Assembly: GCA_016185065.1 (NCBI GenBank) | Contig: JACPOL010000006.1 | Coordinates: forward strand, 1-57,038 | Source of the DNA: Chlamydiales bacterium | GTDB lineage: Bacteria; Chlamydiota; Chlamydiia; Chlamydiales; Rhabdochlamydiaceae | Direction of reading: 5' to 3' | Length of the DNA stretch: 57,038 nucleotides | Shown here: one piece after another, positions 49,626 to 57,038 of the stretch | Position numbering within the stretch: the first letter of the stretch is position 1 | Layout of the letters: each line of letters opens with the position of its first letter | Notes under the pieces: generated by a model | Told to the model about the DNA's origin: nothing | Databases searched by the model: none | The model's input: the letters and a program-made list of their open reading frames with translations, nothing else | Made by a program: the position numbers and the translations under genes

Positions 49626-50568
49626 ATCTCTTCTTGTTTTTTGCAGCTTCTGCCTACTGCTTTCTGCGTGCCATCACGTTTCAGATGATATAGAGCCGAA
49701 GATCAACTACGCCGTGCAAGATCGGTATTTAAAGAGCCTGCCAGCTCCCTTCCCTCCTCTTACAGAACATGAGAAGCAGCAAGATTGGGGCAGAGAGTAT
49801 GTCATAGGAAAGGGGTTTGCGCATCAGCTCGACCTCTACCAAGCGATTACCGCCTTCAAGCGTTCAGAGTTTTTAGTTCCTCAAGAGTCTTATAAACGGC
49901 GCTTAGAGGTCCAGTATGAGATTCTCCTCTGCTACTTCCTCGCTAAAAAATACTCAGATGTAGTCTACACCTTTGAGCGCAGCGACCTTCGAAATGCCGA
50001 CCAGACCTTCCCCGTCTACCACGACCTTCTCGTGATCCTGTATGAGAGCTATCAAGAGACCCAAGAAGAGCAGAAGGCCGAGCGGATCTTAAAGATTCTC
50101 GAAGAGAGCGATGCCGAGTCCGCCGAGAAGCTCTCCCTCTCCTCCGCTCTTATGCGCGCAGATCTTCCAACACTCCATCAGCACGCTGAAAACCACTCCG
50201 ATGAGAGCTATTTAAAGCCCTTTCTCGCCTCCTATGAAGCCGAGAGAAAATCTGTGAGTAAGGCCCAAGCTTTAAATGCCGTTCTTCCTGGAGCCGGCTA
50301 CCTCTATCTGGGCCAGAAAAAATCTGCGCTCACCGCAGTTCTCTTAAATGGTCTTTTTATTGCGGCCTCTGTCCACTTCTTTCAGCATAAGCACCTCGCC
50401 GCTGGCCTCATCTTCACAAGCTTTGAAGCTGGCTGGTACTTTGGCGGGATCTACGGCGGCGGCGAAGAGGCTAAGTATTACAATGAAAGACTCTATGAGC
50501 AGAAGGCCTCGCCCATGATGAACCAGAAGGGGCTCTTCCCCGTATTCATGCTGCGCTATGGCTTTTAA
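49618..50568 (+). CDS. Lipoprotein with TPR-like helices and C-terminal membrane segments
   Basis: 316 residues from ATG 49618, which overlaps the sctC stop region, so translation is coupled. The lipobox LLSAC (Cys about 17) follows a hydrophobic signal MNRSLLVFCSFCLLLSAC. The middle is helical with TPR-like spacing (YQAITAFKRSEFLVPQESYK); near 228-300 are glycine-rich hydrophobic segments (ALNAVLPGAGYLYLGQKKSALTAVLLNGLFIAASVHFF and AGLIFTSFEAGWYFGGIYGG). It could act as a pilotin or stabiliser of the secretin, inferred from coupling only. Confidence 0.8.
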   Translation: MNRSLLVFCSFCLLLSACHHVSDDIEPKINYAVQDRYLKSLPAPFPPLTEHEKQQDWGREYVIGKGFAHQLDLYQAITAFKRSEFLVPQESYKRRLEVQYEILLCYFLAKKYSDVVYTFERSDLRNADQTFPVYHDLLVILYESYQETQEEQKAERILKILEESDAESAEKLSLSSALMRADLPTLHQHAENHSDESYLKPFLASYEAERKSVSKAQALNAVLPGAGYLYLGQKKSALTAVLLNGLFIAASVHFFQHKHLAAGLIFTSFEAGWYFGGIYGGGEEAKYYNERLYEQKASPMMNQKGLFPVFMLRYGF

Positions 50569-50944
50569 ACCAACCCTTCTATTTATCCTAGCTCCCCTCC
50601 TATGCTTTGCAGCACCAGGCTATGAAGAGCCCTGGGGAACGGATGCAGATCTACTTCCCAAACAGAAGAGCGTCGAAGCCCCTGCGCAGAAACCCTCCAT
50701 CATGGTTAAAGCTGCAAAGGAGGCCATTCTCTTCCACCAGAACGTGCTCTCTAAGGTCGACGGACCGCGCAGCCACTTCCGCCCCTCCTCTTCCCAGTAC
50801 ATGCTCCTCGCAATGCAGAAGCACGGCTTCGTCAAAGGCTTCTTCCTCGGCTGCGACCGCCTCCTCCGCGAGAACGACGACGAGTGGGTCTACCGCACCA
50901 CTACCTTCAACGGCAAACTCATCAAGTACGATCCCCCTCCCTAA
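50558..50944 (+). CDS. YidD-like protein with a signal peptide
   Basis: 128 residues, overlapping the lipoprotein gene by 11 nt. Residues 1-18 form a signal peptide (FKPTLLFILAPLLCFAAPG). The end (about 55-115) has the YidD pattern: ILFHQNVLSKVDGPRSHFRP, SSSQYMLLAMQKHGFVKGFF and LGCDRLLREND, which correspond to the family's 'Y...iSp..g..CRf.PtCS.Ya..Ai..hG...G..l...Ri.rC'. The family cysteines in the CRF and TCS motifs are Ser here, and a signal peptide is unusual since YidD is normally a small peripheral cytoplasmic-side protein. Role may differ from membrane-protein insertion. Confidence 0.75.
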   Translation: MAFKPTLLFILAPLLCFAAPGYEEPWGTDADLLPKQKSVEAPAQKPSIMVKAAKEAILFHQNVLSKVDGPRSHFRPSSSQYMLLAMQKHGFVKGFFLGCDRLLRENDDEWVYRTTTFNGKLIKYDPPP

Positions 50945-51334
50945 TTAGCAGCCGAGCTGGCCGCAGAGCTTGCCAACATTAAACTCGTAAATTGCAAGCT
51001 GACTTGGTGTGACCTTTTCAGGATACTCCGCAAGTGACCTTGTTAATGAAGCTACCTGCTCGAGTTGGGCTTGGGCATCCGGAGGAAGCTGACTGCTCAA
51101 TTTCTGCAATGTATTCAGGTCGCCAGCAATGGCCTGCTCTACTGCACTGATTCGAGCCATGATTGCACTCTTCTGCTGGGGAGTTGTTGCTGCCGTATAT
51201 TGCGCGTACAGATCTGGTAGCTGGACTGACAGATTTGCCATATCAGTCGCAGCTTTTTGGGCCTGCGGTGGAATATCCGACGGCTGCTGACTTCCGTAAG
51301 TTGGGCTGGTTGGTGGAACGTTTCCTATACGCAT
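50945..51334 (-). CDS. Small helical hypothetical protein
   Basis: 129 residues, Shine-Dalgarno AGGAG. The head MRIGNVPPTSPTYGSQQP is Pro/Ser-rich; the body is helical and Gln/Ala/Leu-rich (YAQYTAATTPQQKSAIMARI, QLPPDAQAQLEQVASLTRSL) and ends GKLCGQLGC. The head resembles that of the 53978 protein (NVGPTSPT), which may be a shared export signal or common ancestry. Its stop meets the YidD-like gene's stop. A T3SS substrate is possible; unproven. Confidence 0.7.
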   Translation of the reverse strand: MRIGNVPPTSPTYGSQQPSDIPPQAQKAATDMANLSVQLPDLYAQYTAATTPQQKSAIMARISAVEQAIAGDLNTLQKLSSQLPPDAQAQLEQVASLTRSLAEYPEKVTPSQLAIYEFNVGKLCGQLGC

Positions 51335-51514
51335 ATCTTTCTCCTTGTTGTCCTTCTCAACCTCAAAATACGCATCTTTTAAAATTAGAGGCTACTACAA
51401 GATTACACCAACCAGCAGGTATATGCACTCTTCTATGCTGGCAATGTGGATTCTTGAAAAATTTATTACAACTCTCTAAATTTTGTGCTCCTTATCTTCG
51501 CGATGGAGTTTCTA

Positions 51515-52192
51515 ATGACAAGTCTTACAGAGCGTTTATTATCTGCGGAAACAGCCGAAGCAGCTCCCTATGCAGCTTATGATTCAGAGACCTCTTACGA
51601 TAGACCGGCTTCCAGAGCTTCAGCGGCGCCTCCGGTCTCCTATTATGCCAGCAGCCTAACAAGCGCTGCAGCAGGAACGGGTATTGCAACAGGAGCGGGA
51701 GCAGTATCTGTAACAATCACTCACTCAGCTCTTGCACCACCTTCGGGTGCGCAGGACTCGAAAGGAGACGCGAAGGAGTCAGATCAGACGGTGACACTCA
51801 AAGATGGAAGCAAATATACAGGTCCTATGAAAAATGGATACCCTGATGGAAAGGGCACCATCGCGTATCCAGCTGACCATCCAGGGGGATGGGATCGATA
51901 TACTGGAGACTTTGTAGATGGCGTTCCAGATGGAGAAGGCCATCTGCTTTTTAAAGACAAAACCACCTATCAAGGCAGCTTTTCCCAAGGCGCAAGCCAT
52001 GGCCAGGGAACTTTGATAACAGGACCTCGTGGCGTCAAAATCATTGGAGAATTTCAACACGGAGCGATCCATAATGGCGAGGGTTATTTTCCTGGCTATA
52101 AAGAACCATTTACATTCATAGAGGGCCATCAGTATCACCCAAATGGCTGCTCTAATGAGGGTTGCACTGGTTTCTTTTGCACAGTTCAATAA
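51515..52192 (+). CDS. MORN-repeat protein, candidate effector
   Basis: 225 residues from ATG 51515, chosen because ATGGAG supplies GGAG 7 nt upstream. The first about 95 residues are Ser/Ala/Thr-rich and probably disordered. Then come about five MORN repeats: GSKYTGPMKNGYPDGKGTIA, DRYTGDFVDGVPDGEGHLLF, TTYQGSFSQGASHGQGTLIT, KIIGEFQHGAIHNGEGYF. It ends with a Cys-containing tail. MORN domains bind membranes or phosphoinositides and occur in bacterial effectors. No signal peptide. Overlaps the following gene remnant by 50 nt in another frame. Confidence 0.8.
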   Translation: MTSLTERLLSAETAEAAPYAAYDSETSYDRPASRASAAPPVSYYASSLTSAAAGTGIATGAGAVSVTITHSALAPPSGAQDSKGDAKESDQTVTLKDGSKYTGPMKNGYPDGKGTIAYPADHPGGWDRYTGDFVDGVPDGEGHLLFKDKTTYQGSFSQGASHGQGTLITGPRGVKIIGEFQHGAIHNGEGYFPGYKEPFTFIEGHQYHPNGCSNEGCTGFFCTVQ

Positions 52193-52652
52193 TACAGCGC
52201 TGGCCTACTCCCCTGATAGATCTGAAACCGCTACCTCCGCTTACCCCAGTGTCCCTGGCCGCCCGCTACAAAACGCCTTCTTTTCCCGTCAAAATGCACA
52301 AAGTCTCCGCATTCTCAATGCGCATATCCCAGGAGATCCCACCAAACCTTCGCGCGAAGAGTTTGCTAGGTACGCTTATGAACGCCACCAAGAAAATGCC
52401 ATCACAGTCGCACTAGGCGATAATAATTTCGAAAGAGAGGAGATGATCGCTGCCTATCGAAAAGCTGGATATACCGACTTTAGCATCCACTCTCCCTGGC
52501 AGACAAACATCGATCCCTATTCCAGAATGTCAAAGGGCATCGACCATCTTTTTGTGATCGGAGTTGATAACTCAAGAGATTTGAGTGCAGGCGAAGTTCT
52601 GTCCAATGGCAATCTTCAAGAGACGATCGATCTCCTCAATCACGCCAGATGA
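52143..52652 (+). pseudogene. C-terminal remnant of an endonuclease/exonuclease/phosphatase-fold gene
   Basis: The longest frame gives 169 residues but its first about 17 overlap the MORN gene and are unlikely to be real. The rest has the C-terminal half of the EEP fold: SLRILNAHIPGDP ('v.n.Hl'), ENAITVALGDNNFERE (the 'GDfN' motif) and RMSKGIDHLFVIG ('riDyifv', with the catalytic-dyad His/Asp). The N-terminal half with the metal-binding Asn and Glu is missing and is not found in the upstream frames. It is most likely a truncated gene, though a shortened product cannot be ruled out. Confidence 0.6.
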
Positions 52653-52655
52653 GCT

Positions 52656-53642
52656 TTAAGAGCTCTTTTTTGCAATTACGGTGGGGAAAATGTGAGCCTT
52701 GTCGTAGAGAATTTCGATCTCGCAGAAGCCCGCTTGCTTAAGCTGGTTTCTCACGGTCTCTTCCGTACGGTACGCTTGCCATTTCACACCTAGAACATCC
52801 ACGAATAGGATTTTTTGCAGGATCGCATCTTGCGGACGAACCTCAGCAGATAGCCAAGCAGTAGTCAAACCAGGTGCTGGTGGAGGAGTCAGAAAACTCG
52901 TTACAAGGACTCCGTTCGGCTTGAGTGCATCGAAGAATTGTTTGTAAAGCAGAACAACCTTCTGATCGTCATGCTCATAGATTGCTAATCCATTGCTGGC
53001 GATGAGATCAAACTGCTCTTCGAGATCGAGTTTCCAGGCATCCTTCTCAAGAAAATGACTCTGAATGAGTAGCCCCTGCTCAGCGGCGTGCTCGCGCGCT
53101 TGATCAAGCGTTTCAGCATCGAGATCGATCCCCCAGAGTGAAAATGTATCAAGGCCTGAGTAGTCAAGATCGAGAAGCTCCCCCATGAGCCCGCAAGGAA
53201 TAGAAGCGAAACTGCAGCCCTCTTTAATGCGCTGTTGAATTTGAGATTTGAAAATCTGATATCTCTGCTGCGTGGCAAGGCATGTAGGCGCAGAGTCGAG
53301 AATAAACGACTCAAGAGAATTGAACGGTTTAGGCTTACCTTCTATCTCCTTCTTTTCTGGATATGTGATGACATAGTGAGTCCAGTAGCCGTTTAACCCG
53401 CCTCTTTCAATTAGAAATCTTCCGAGTTCAAACTCTGATAGTTGATTGACCATTTCGAGCTGCCTCTGGACGGTAGCGTAAGGAAGATCTCCTCGATTCG
53501 CTATTCGTTCCACCATGGCCTTTCTGCTCTGCTCAAAAGAGGAGGCGCGCTGTGCGTGGGAGAGGTTCTGTTCAGCCCCGATCTCGAAGTTCAATCCAGA
53601 CATTATAAACACCACAAGTGAGATCTTTAAGAATTTGTTCAT
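52656..53642 (-). CDS. Class I SAM-dependent methyltransferase with an N-terminal signal peptide
   Basis: 328 residues. Residues 1-23 look like a cleavable signal (KFLKISLVVFIMSGLNFEIGA). The core from about 130 has a Rossmann methyltransferase fold: SFASIPCGLMGELLDLDYSG (motif I), SLWGIDLDAETLDQAREHAA (motif II with acidic end), QFDLIASNGLAIYEHDD (motif IV) and LKPNGVLVTSFLTPP (motif V). An exported methyltransferase is odd because SAM is cytoplasmic; the protein may be sent out of the cell and act on host SAM pools. Target unknown. Confidence 0.8.
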   Translation of the reverse strand: MNKFLKISLVVFIMSGLNFEIGAEQNLSHAQRASSFEQSRKAMVERIANRGDLPYATVQRQLEMVNQLSEFELGRFLIERGGLNGYWTHYVITYPEKKEIEGKPKPFNSLESFILDSAPTCLATQQRYQIFKSQIQQRIKEGCSFASIPCGLMGELLDLDYSGLDTFSLWGIDLDAETLDQAREHAAEQGLLIQSHFLEKDAWKLDLEEQFDLIASNGLAIYEHDDQKVVLLYKQFFDALKPNGVLVTSFLTPPPAPGLTTAWLSAEVRPQDAILQKILFVDVLGVKWQAYRTEETVRNQLKQAGFCEIEILYDKAHIFPTVIAKKSS

Positions 53643-53730
53643 TTTTCCCTTCGCCCGTTACTTCACTGGGTAAACAGCAAAGGTTACCAATAAATGGGAA
53701 AAAAGCAAAAAAGAACTTATTAAACTCTTC

Positions 53731-53973
53731 TTATTTGACGTTGAGGTCGTTGTAGAGGAGGTCTAGTTCTTGGAGGAGAACTTCGGTGGGTTCGGGATGC
53801 TTGAGGAAAGAGAGCATCACCTGGCTGAGAGCGGAGGCTTCGCCCTCTATGGGCTCATACTCTTCGGCGGCAGAGAGAAGAGAGACTCCTTCGGGCAGGC
53901 CGGGAACTGAAAGGGGCTGGCCTAGCATATTCTGAATGATCTGACCGGCATCTTGTAAGTTCTCTCTTAGCAT
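53731..53973 (-). CDS. Small hypothetical protein
   Basis: 80 residues from ATG 53973, which follows the preceding stop by 4 nt with GGAA upstream; a start at 54012 would overlap that gene. Acidic, Leu/Glu-rich (EEYEPIEGEASALSQVMLSF, LLQELDLLYNDLNVK). Last of three closely spaced small genes. Small acidic proteins beside probable substrates are often chaperones, but there is no motif to prove it. Confidence 0.6.
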   Translation of the reverse strand: MLRENLQDAGQIIQNMLGQPLSVPGLPEGVSLLSAAEEYEPIEGEASALSQVMLSFLKHPEPTEVLLQELDLLYNDLNVK

Positions 53974-53977
53974 GGGT

Positions 53978-54205
53978 TTATTCCAATTTAGACGCTTTGC
54001 GGGAGAGTTCATTGAGCTGTTTGATGGTCTCAGCGAGATTTGATAGTGAGTGTACGCTGCGCGCTGAGTCGGGCGTGAGATTTTTCACAGAATCGGAAAA
54101 GTTTGAGATCGCAGATTGTAGTTTTTTGGCGAGCTGAGCCTCTTCTGAGATCGGCGGCTCGTAGAAGGGAGGTGTTGGGGAAGTTGGTCCTACATTTCTT
54201 ACCAT
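53978..54205 (-). CDS. Small helical hypothetical protein, PTSPT head
   Basis: 75 residues from ATG 54205 with AGGAG a few nt upstream. The head MVRNVGPTSPTPPFYEPP is Pro-rich and resembles that of the 50945 protein; the body is a helix with Leu/Ser heptads (LAKKLQSAISNFSDSVKNL, LSNLAETIKQLNELSRK). It lies 7 nt after the 44-residue gene and 4 nt before the 80-residue gene. Possibly a T3SS substrate, rod or co-chaperone-type protein. Confidence 0.6.
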   Translation of the reverse strand: MVRNVGPTSPTPPFYEPPISEEAQLAKKLQSAISNFSDSVKNLTPDSARSVHSLSNLAETIKQLNELSRKASKLE

Positions 54206-54212
54206 ACAACTC

Positions 54213-54347
54213 CTAACGTTTTTTATTTCCACGACGGCTCGCGCCCGCACGAGCAGAGGTCTTCTTCTTCTTTTTGCGGCTGTTAGATGGCTCTTTTACA
54301 AGAGATGTCTGAGAGGGCCAGCCTGCAAGAGGTGGAATATGTGTCAT
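54213..54347 (-). CDS. Very small basic protein
   Basis: 44 residues from ATG 54347 without a visible Shine-Dalgarno. The first half is Pro/Ser/Thr-containing (MTHIPPLAGWPSQTSLVKEP), the second half is strongly basic (RKKKKKTSARAGASRRGNKK). The basic tail could bind nucleic acid or a membrane. Support comes from its tight spacing to the two following genes; it could also be leader sequence. Confidence 0.4.
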   Translation of the reverse strand: MTHIPPLAGWPSQTSLVKEPSNSRKKKKKTSARAGASRRGNKKR

Positions 54348-54404
54348 TGCGGTATAATCCGTTATATTTTTCAAATTACATATTAATAATTTGAACCACA
54401 ACAG

Positions 54405-55988
54405 TTATTTAGCGTGAACTGAGAGGTACTCTTCAAGAGAGCCATCAAACGAGCGGATCCCCTTCTCTTCAAAGGCGAGCGTACGCGTTGTGGCGCGCGA
54501 AAGCAGGTCGCGGTCATGGCTGGCCATGATAACCGTTCCCTTATACTCTTCTAGCGCCCATGCAAGTGCAGAGACGGCTTCGAGGTCGAGGTGGTTGTTG
54601 GGCTCGTCAAACACGAGGGTGTTGTAGTTGCAGAGCATGATTCCGGCGATGATAAGGCGCGCGGTCTCTCCTCCCGACAGGTGGGAGATGGGCTTAAAGG
54701 CGTCGTCGCCTCCAAAGAGCATCTTACCTAGAACGCTGCGGATGTCCTGATCGTAGACTCCCTCTTTGCGGCCTTTGAGCCAGTCGAAGGCGGTCATCGA
54801 AGAGCTCTTATCGATGATATCGTTGTGGTTTTGGGGAAAGTAGCCGATCTGCACCTGGTGGCCGAGTTCAATACGGCCGCTATCCTGTGGAAGGACTTGC
54901 GCTAGCATCTTCAGAAGAGTCGTCTTTCCTCTTCCGTTATTTCCAATGACGCCGATCTTCTCTCCACGCGCGATTTCGCATGAGAAGTTGGTGATCACCT
55001 TCTTTCCATCAAATGCTTTTGAAATGTCTTGGACCTTAAAAATCACCTGACCAGCGGGTTTTTCTGGAGGGTAGAAGCGAATATATGGTCTCTGGATATT
55101 TGATTTCTTTAATTCCATAGGGCTCAAGCGCTCGATCTCTCTTAAACGAGATTGAACCTGGCTTGCGCGCGTTCCGGCGCCGAATTTTGCTACGAACTCT
55201 TGAAGCTGAGAGATCTTCTTCTCTTTGCTCTTGTTTTCCGACTCGGTGCGCTCGCGGACAGAGCTCTTAGCTGCAACCATGTCATCATAGTTTCCTGAAT
55301 AGATGATGAGGGTCTCATAGTCGATATCGGCAATATGTGTTGTAATCGCATTCAAGAAGTGGCGGTCGTGGCTGACTACAACAAGCGTGCCGGTATAGCG
55401 CAGCAGGAAGGTCTCTAGCCATCCGATCGATTCGAGGTCGAGGTGGTTGGTCGGTTCATCGAGCAAGAGAGCCTCAGGGGTTCCGAAGAGCGCTTGGCAG
55501 AGGAGAACGCGGAACTGCATGTCGATAGGGACCTCTTCCATCCGTTTGTGGTGGAGCTCCCCAGGGATCCCCATTCCCACGAGTAGAGACTCAGCTTCCG
55601 ACTCAGCCTCATACCCATTTTCGTCTGCGACGATCTCTTCGAGCTCGCCAAGGCGGATGCCGATCTCGTCTGTCATCTCTTCGAGATAGAGTCGATCTCT
55701 TTCAGCGAAAGTATCCCAGAGGCGCTGGTTGCCCATGATGACTGCATCGACAACTTTGATCTCTCTGAAATCTTCGATATTCTGTCTTAAGAAACCCACC
55801 TTACGAGGAAGAGTGACTGTTCCGCTCGTCGGCTCCTCTTTTTTCATGATGATCTTAAAGAGAGTCGACTTGCCTGCTCCGTTAGGCCCAGTCAGACCGT
55901 AGCGCTTCCCGGGGCTAAAGGTGACGGTGACATTTTCGAATAGAACGCGGCTTCCGATCTTCTTTGAGATTTCGTTTAGTGTAATCAT
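54405..55988 (-). CDS. ABC-F family ATPase, YbiT-like
   Basis: 527 residues from ATG 55988 (MITLNEISKKIGSRVLFENV), the usual ABC-F start; longer in-frame starts exist. Two ABC domains without membrane segments: NBD1 GPNGAGKST, DEPTNHLD; NBD2 GNNGRGKTT, LSGGETARL, DEPNNHLD, joined by a charged linker. NBD1 lacks a normal LSGG signature (MEEVPIDMQFRVLLCQAL), as in YbiT-type members. ABC-F proteins act on the ribosome. Divergent from xerC with a 42-nt gap, the same pairing as in Chlamydia. Confidence 0.93.
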   Translation of the reverse strand: MITLNEISKKIGSRVLFENVTVTFSPGKRYGLTGPNGAGKSTLFKIIMKKEEPTSGTVTLPRKVGFLRQNIEDFREIKVVDAVIMGNQRLWDTFAERDRLYLEEMTDEIGIRLGELEEIVADENGYEAESEAESLLVGMGIPGELHHKRMEEVPIDMQFRVLLCQALFGTPEALLLDEPTNHLDLESIGWLETFLLRYTGTLVVVSHDRHFLNAITTHIADIDYETLIIYSGNYDDMVAAKSSVRERTESENKSKEKKISQLQEFVAKFGAGTRASQVQSRLREIERLSPMELKKSNIQRPYIRFYPPEKPAGQVIFKVQDISKAFDGKKVITNFSCEIARGEKIGVIGNNGRGKTTLLKMLAQVLPQDSGRIELGHQVQIGYFPQNHNDIIDKSSSMTAFDWLKGRKEGVYDQDIRSVLGKMLFGGDDAFKPISHLSGGETARLIIAGIMLCNYNTLVFDEPNNHLDLEAVSALAWALEEYKGTVIMASHDRDLLSRATTRTLAFEEKGIRSFDGSLEEYLSVHAK

Positions 55989-56030
55989 GGATTGAGTTTT
56001 TGTTTTTGGATTGTCTATATTAACACACAA

Positions 56031-56957
56031 ATGGCTGACGTCAAGATAGTAATAGGTCAATTTTTAGAGTATTTGCGGGTGGTAAGAGGCTCCTCTTCCC
56101 ATACGATCCGCAACTATGGGCTAGATCTAGAGGGGTTTAGATCCTATTTAGAAAGTCAAAATAGTTCTATAGATCTAGCAAGCGTCGGCAAGCGCGAAAT
56201 CCGAGGCTACTTAGCTGAACTCAATGCGAAAGAGGCAAAAAAGAGAACGATACTCAGACGCCTCTCTAGTCTGCGCTCGTTTTTCAATTTCTTAAGTAGA
56301 GAGAAGCTGATCTCTCTGAACCCGATGGATGAGATCGACTCTCCCAAGCTCGATAAGACGATTCCCGCCTCTCTCACCTACGATCAGGTCGAGCGCCTCT
56401 TTTCAGCGCCAGATACTACGAGCTACCTCGGCCTTCGAGACCGCTGCATCATGGAGCTCTTCTACAGCTCAGGCCTGCGCATCAGCGAACTGGCCGCCTT
56501 AAATCGCACAGATGTTGATTTTGTAGAGAGACTCGTCCGCGTGATGGGTAAAGGAAAAAAGCAGCGCGTCGTCCCTGTAACGCAGACAGCTGTCTCCTGG
56601 ATTCAGAAGTATTTAAATGATCCTCAGCGCCACCTCAGTTCAGATGTCCACCAGCCCGAGGAGGATAGCTCTGCACTCTTTTTGAATAAGTGGGGAAGGC
56701 GCATTACCGTGCGATCGATCGACCGCAAATTCGAGCAGTACCTGCTCGCTTCGGGTCTATCGGGAAAGATCACCCCGCACACGATCCGCCACACGATTGC
56801 TACCCACTGGCTTGAAAAGGGAATGGACCTCAAGACGATCCAGATGCTTCTCGGCCACAGCTCCCTCGGCACAACCACCATCTACACCCAAGTCTCAACT
56901 AGGCTCAAGCGCGACGTCTACCAGAAAGCCCATCCCCTATCCCTAGGCGAAAAGTAG
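56031..56957 (+). CDS. xerC: Tyrosine recombinase XerC
   Basis: 308 residues from ATG 56031. N-terminal SAM-like DNA-binding domain (about 5-95) and catalytic domain with Arg150 (GLRISELAAL), Lys174/176 (MGKGKK), His250-x-x-Arg253 (HTIRHTIATHWLEKG), His276 (LLGHSSLGTTTIY) and the nucleophile Tyr285. With XerD it resolves chromosome dimers at dif; no dif site was recognised in this window. Length and motifs are normal for XerC. Confidence 0.93.
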   Translation: MADVKIVIGQFLEYLRVVRGSSSHTIRNYGLDLEGFRSYLESQNSSIDLASVGKREIRGYLAELNAKEAKKRTILRRLSSLRSFFNFLSREKLISLNPMDEIDSPKLDKTIPASLTYDQVERLFSAPDTTSYLGLRDRCIMELFYSSGLRISELAALNRTDVDFVERLVRVMGKGKKQRVVPVTQTAVSWIQKYLNDPQRHLSSDVHQPEEDSSALFLNKWGRRITVRSIDRKFEQYLLASGLSGKITPHTIRHTIATHWLEKGMDLKTIQMLLGHSSLGTTTIYTQVSTRLKRDVYQKAHPLSLGEK

Positions 56958-56976
56958 CCCCCTTTTTTGAAGAGAA

Positions 56977-57038
56977 GATCGGGCGCGGGCACGCACACGG
57001 GCACGTTCACGAAAGAGAGAAAGAGAGGGGACACGGAA
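56977..57038. repeat. Second copy of the GC-rich hairpin element, cut by the window end
   Basis: Positions 56977-57015 match the reverse complement of the right arm at 35150-35188 with one mismatch in 39 nt, including GGGCACGTTCACGAAAG. The purine-rich stretch after it resembles the loop of that copy. The complementary arm is expected just beyond 57038. It lies right after xerC, so it may end that transcript. Confidence 0.8.

Noticed and set aside
56031..56957. XerC as the integrase of a mobile island next to the accessory genes
   Set aside because: Its motifs, length and divergent pairing with the ABC-F gene match the chromosomal housekeeping XerC of chlamydiae; no attachment-site duplication was seen.
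1..57038. CRISPR array
   Set aside because: No series of short direct repeats with regular unique spacers was seen; the repeats here are dispersed and palindromic.
1..57038. Complete insertion sequence or prophage
   Set aside because: No transposase, integrase (other than XerC) or phage structural gene is recognisable; the inverted-repeat elements carry no coding capacity.

Overview
The window is chromosomal DNA of a member of the Chlamydiota, most likely an environmental (Parachlamydiales-type) chlamydia rather than a Chlamydiaceae species. The evidence is a chlamydial type III secretion (T3SS) cluster in the order known from Chlamydia (chaperone, sctD with FHA domains, sctE, sctF, sctG, sctI-like, sctN, sctO, sctP, sctQ, Pkn5-type kinase, sctC), a pckA-mreB-SNF2-tig-clpP-clpX block, a kdsA-lptC-lptA-lptB block, a short chlamydial-length hemA, and an ABC-F/xerC pair. 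Genes foreign to the Chlamydiaceae layout (a GT9 heptosyltransferase-like enzyme, a large secreted-substrate operon, many palindromic intergenic elements) argue for an amoeba- or protist-associated lineage. Base composition looks near 50% GC by eye; genus cannot be given.

Layout. 1-388: end of a dispersed palindromic repeat. 389-3121 (minus): membrane protein, hemA, recX. 3188-4937 (plus): promoter, early hairpin terminator, small conserved-type gene, rluD, khpA. 4926-9383 (minus): DHH-type protein, tRNA-Arg, and a short T3SS-like secretin paralogue. 9541-15351 (plus): a small gene, a 511-bp mosaic repeat, dapB, a 162-bp inverted-repeat element, then kdsA-lptC-lptA-lptB for Kdo synthesis and LPS export. 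15360-17664: inverted-repeat element, an unknown membrane protein, a GT9 enzyme. 17733-28636: ndk, pckA, mreB, SNF2 helicase, tRNA-Gly, tig, clpP, clpX (energy, shape/division, protein quality control).

28633-35003 (minus) is the most unusual part: a serine-rich candidate effector, then a seven-gene operon with a recognisable promoter and terminator encoding lysine-poor, Gln/Asn/Ser/Ala-rich helical proteins. Three have long hydrophobic stretches like T3SS translocators, and five share a short polar N-terminus, a hydrophobic helix and a long helical/coiled-coil tail. An eighth gene upstream is a paralogue of the first operon gene. The operon is divergent from the T3SS apparatus operon at 35252-49625. 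I infer that it encodes an accessory extracellular or translocon module of this T3SS.

35252-50944 (plus): T3SS basal body, needle, rod, ATPase, stalk, needle-length regulator, C-ring, a kinase fused to a degenerate SpoIIE-like domain, a secretin with seven tandem N-domain repeats, then a lipoprotein and a YidD-like protein. 50945-54347: a small accessory island (MORN-repeat protein, truncated endonuclease/exonuclease/phosphatase-fold gene, exported methyltransferase, several small proteins). 54405-56957: ABC-F ATPase and xerC. The window ends inside a second copy of the palindromic element found at 35071-35188.

At least seven intergenic loci carry long inverted repeats of several unrelated families. 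One supplies the last codons and stop of dapB, one overlaps the clpP ribosome-binding site, and one sits between sctQ and the kinase gene inside the T3SS cluster.
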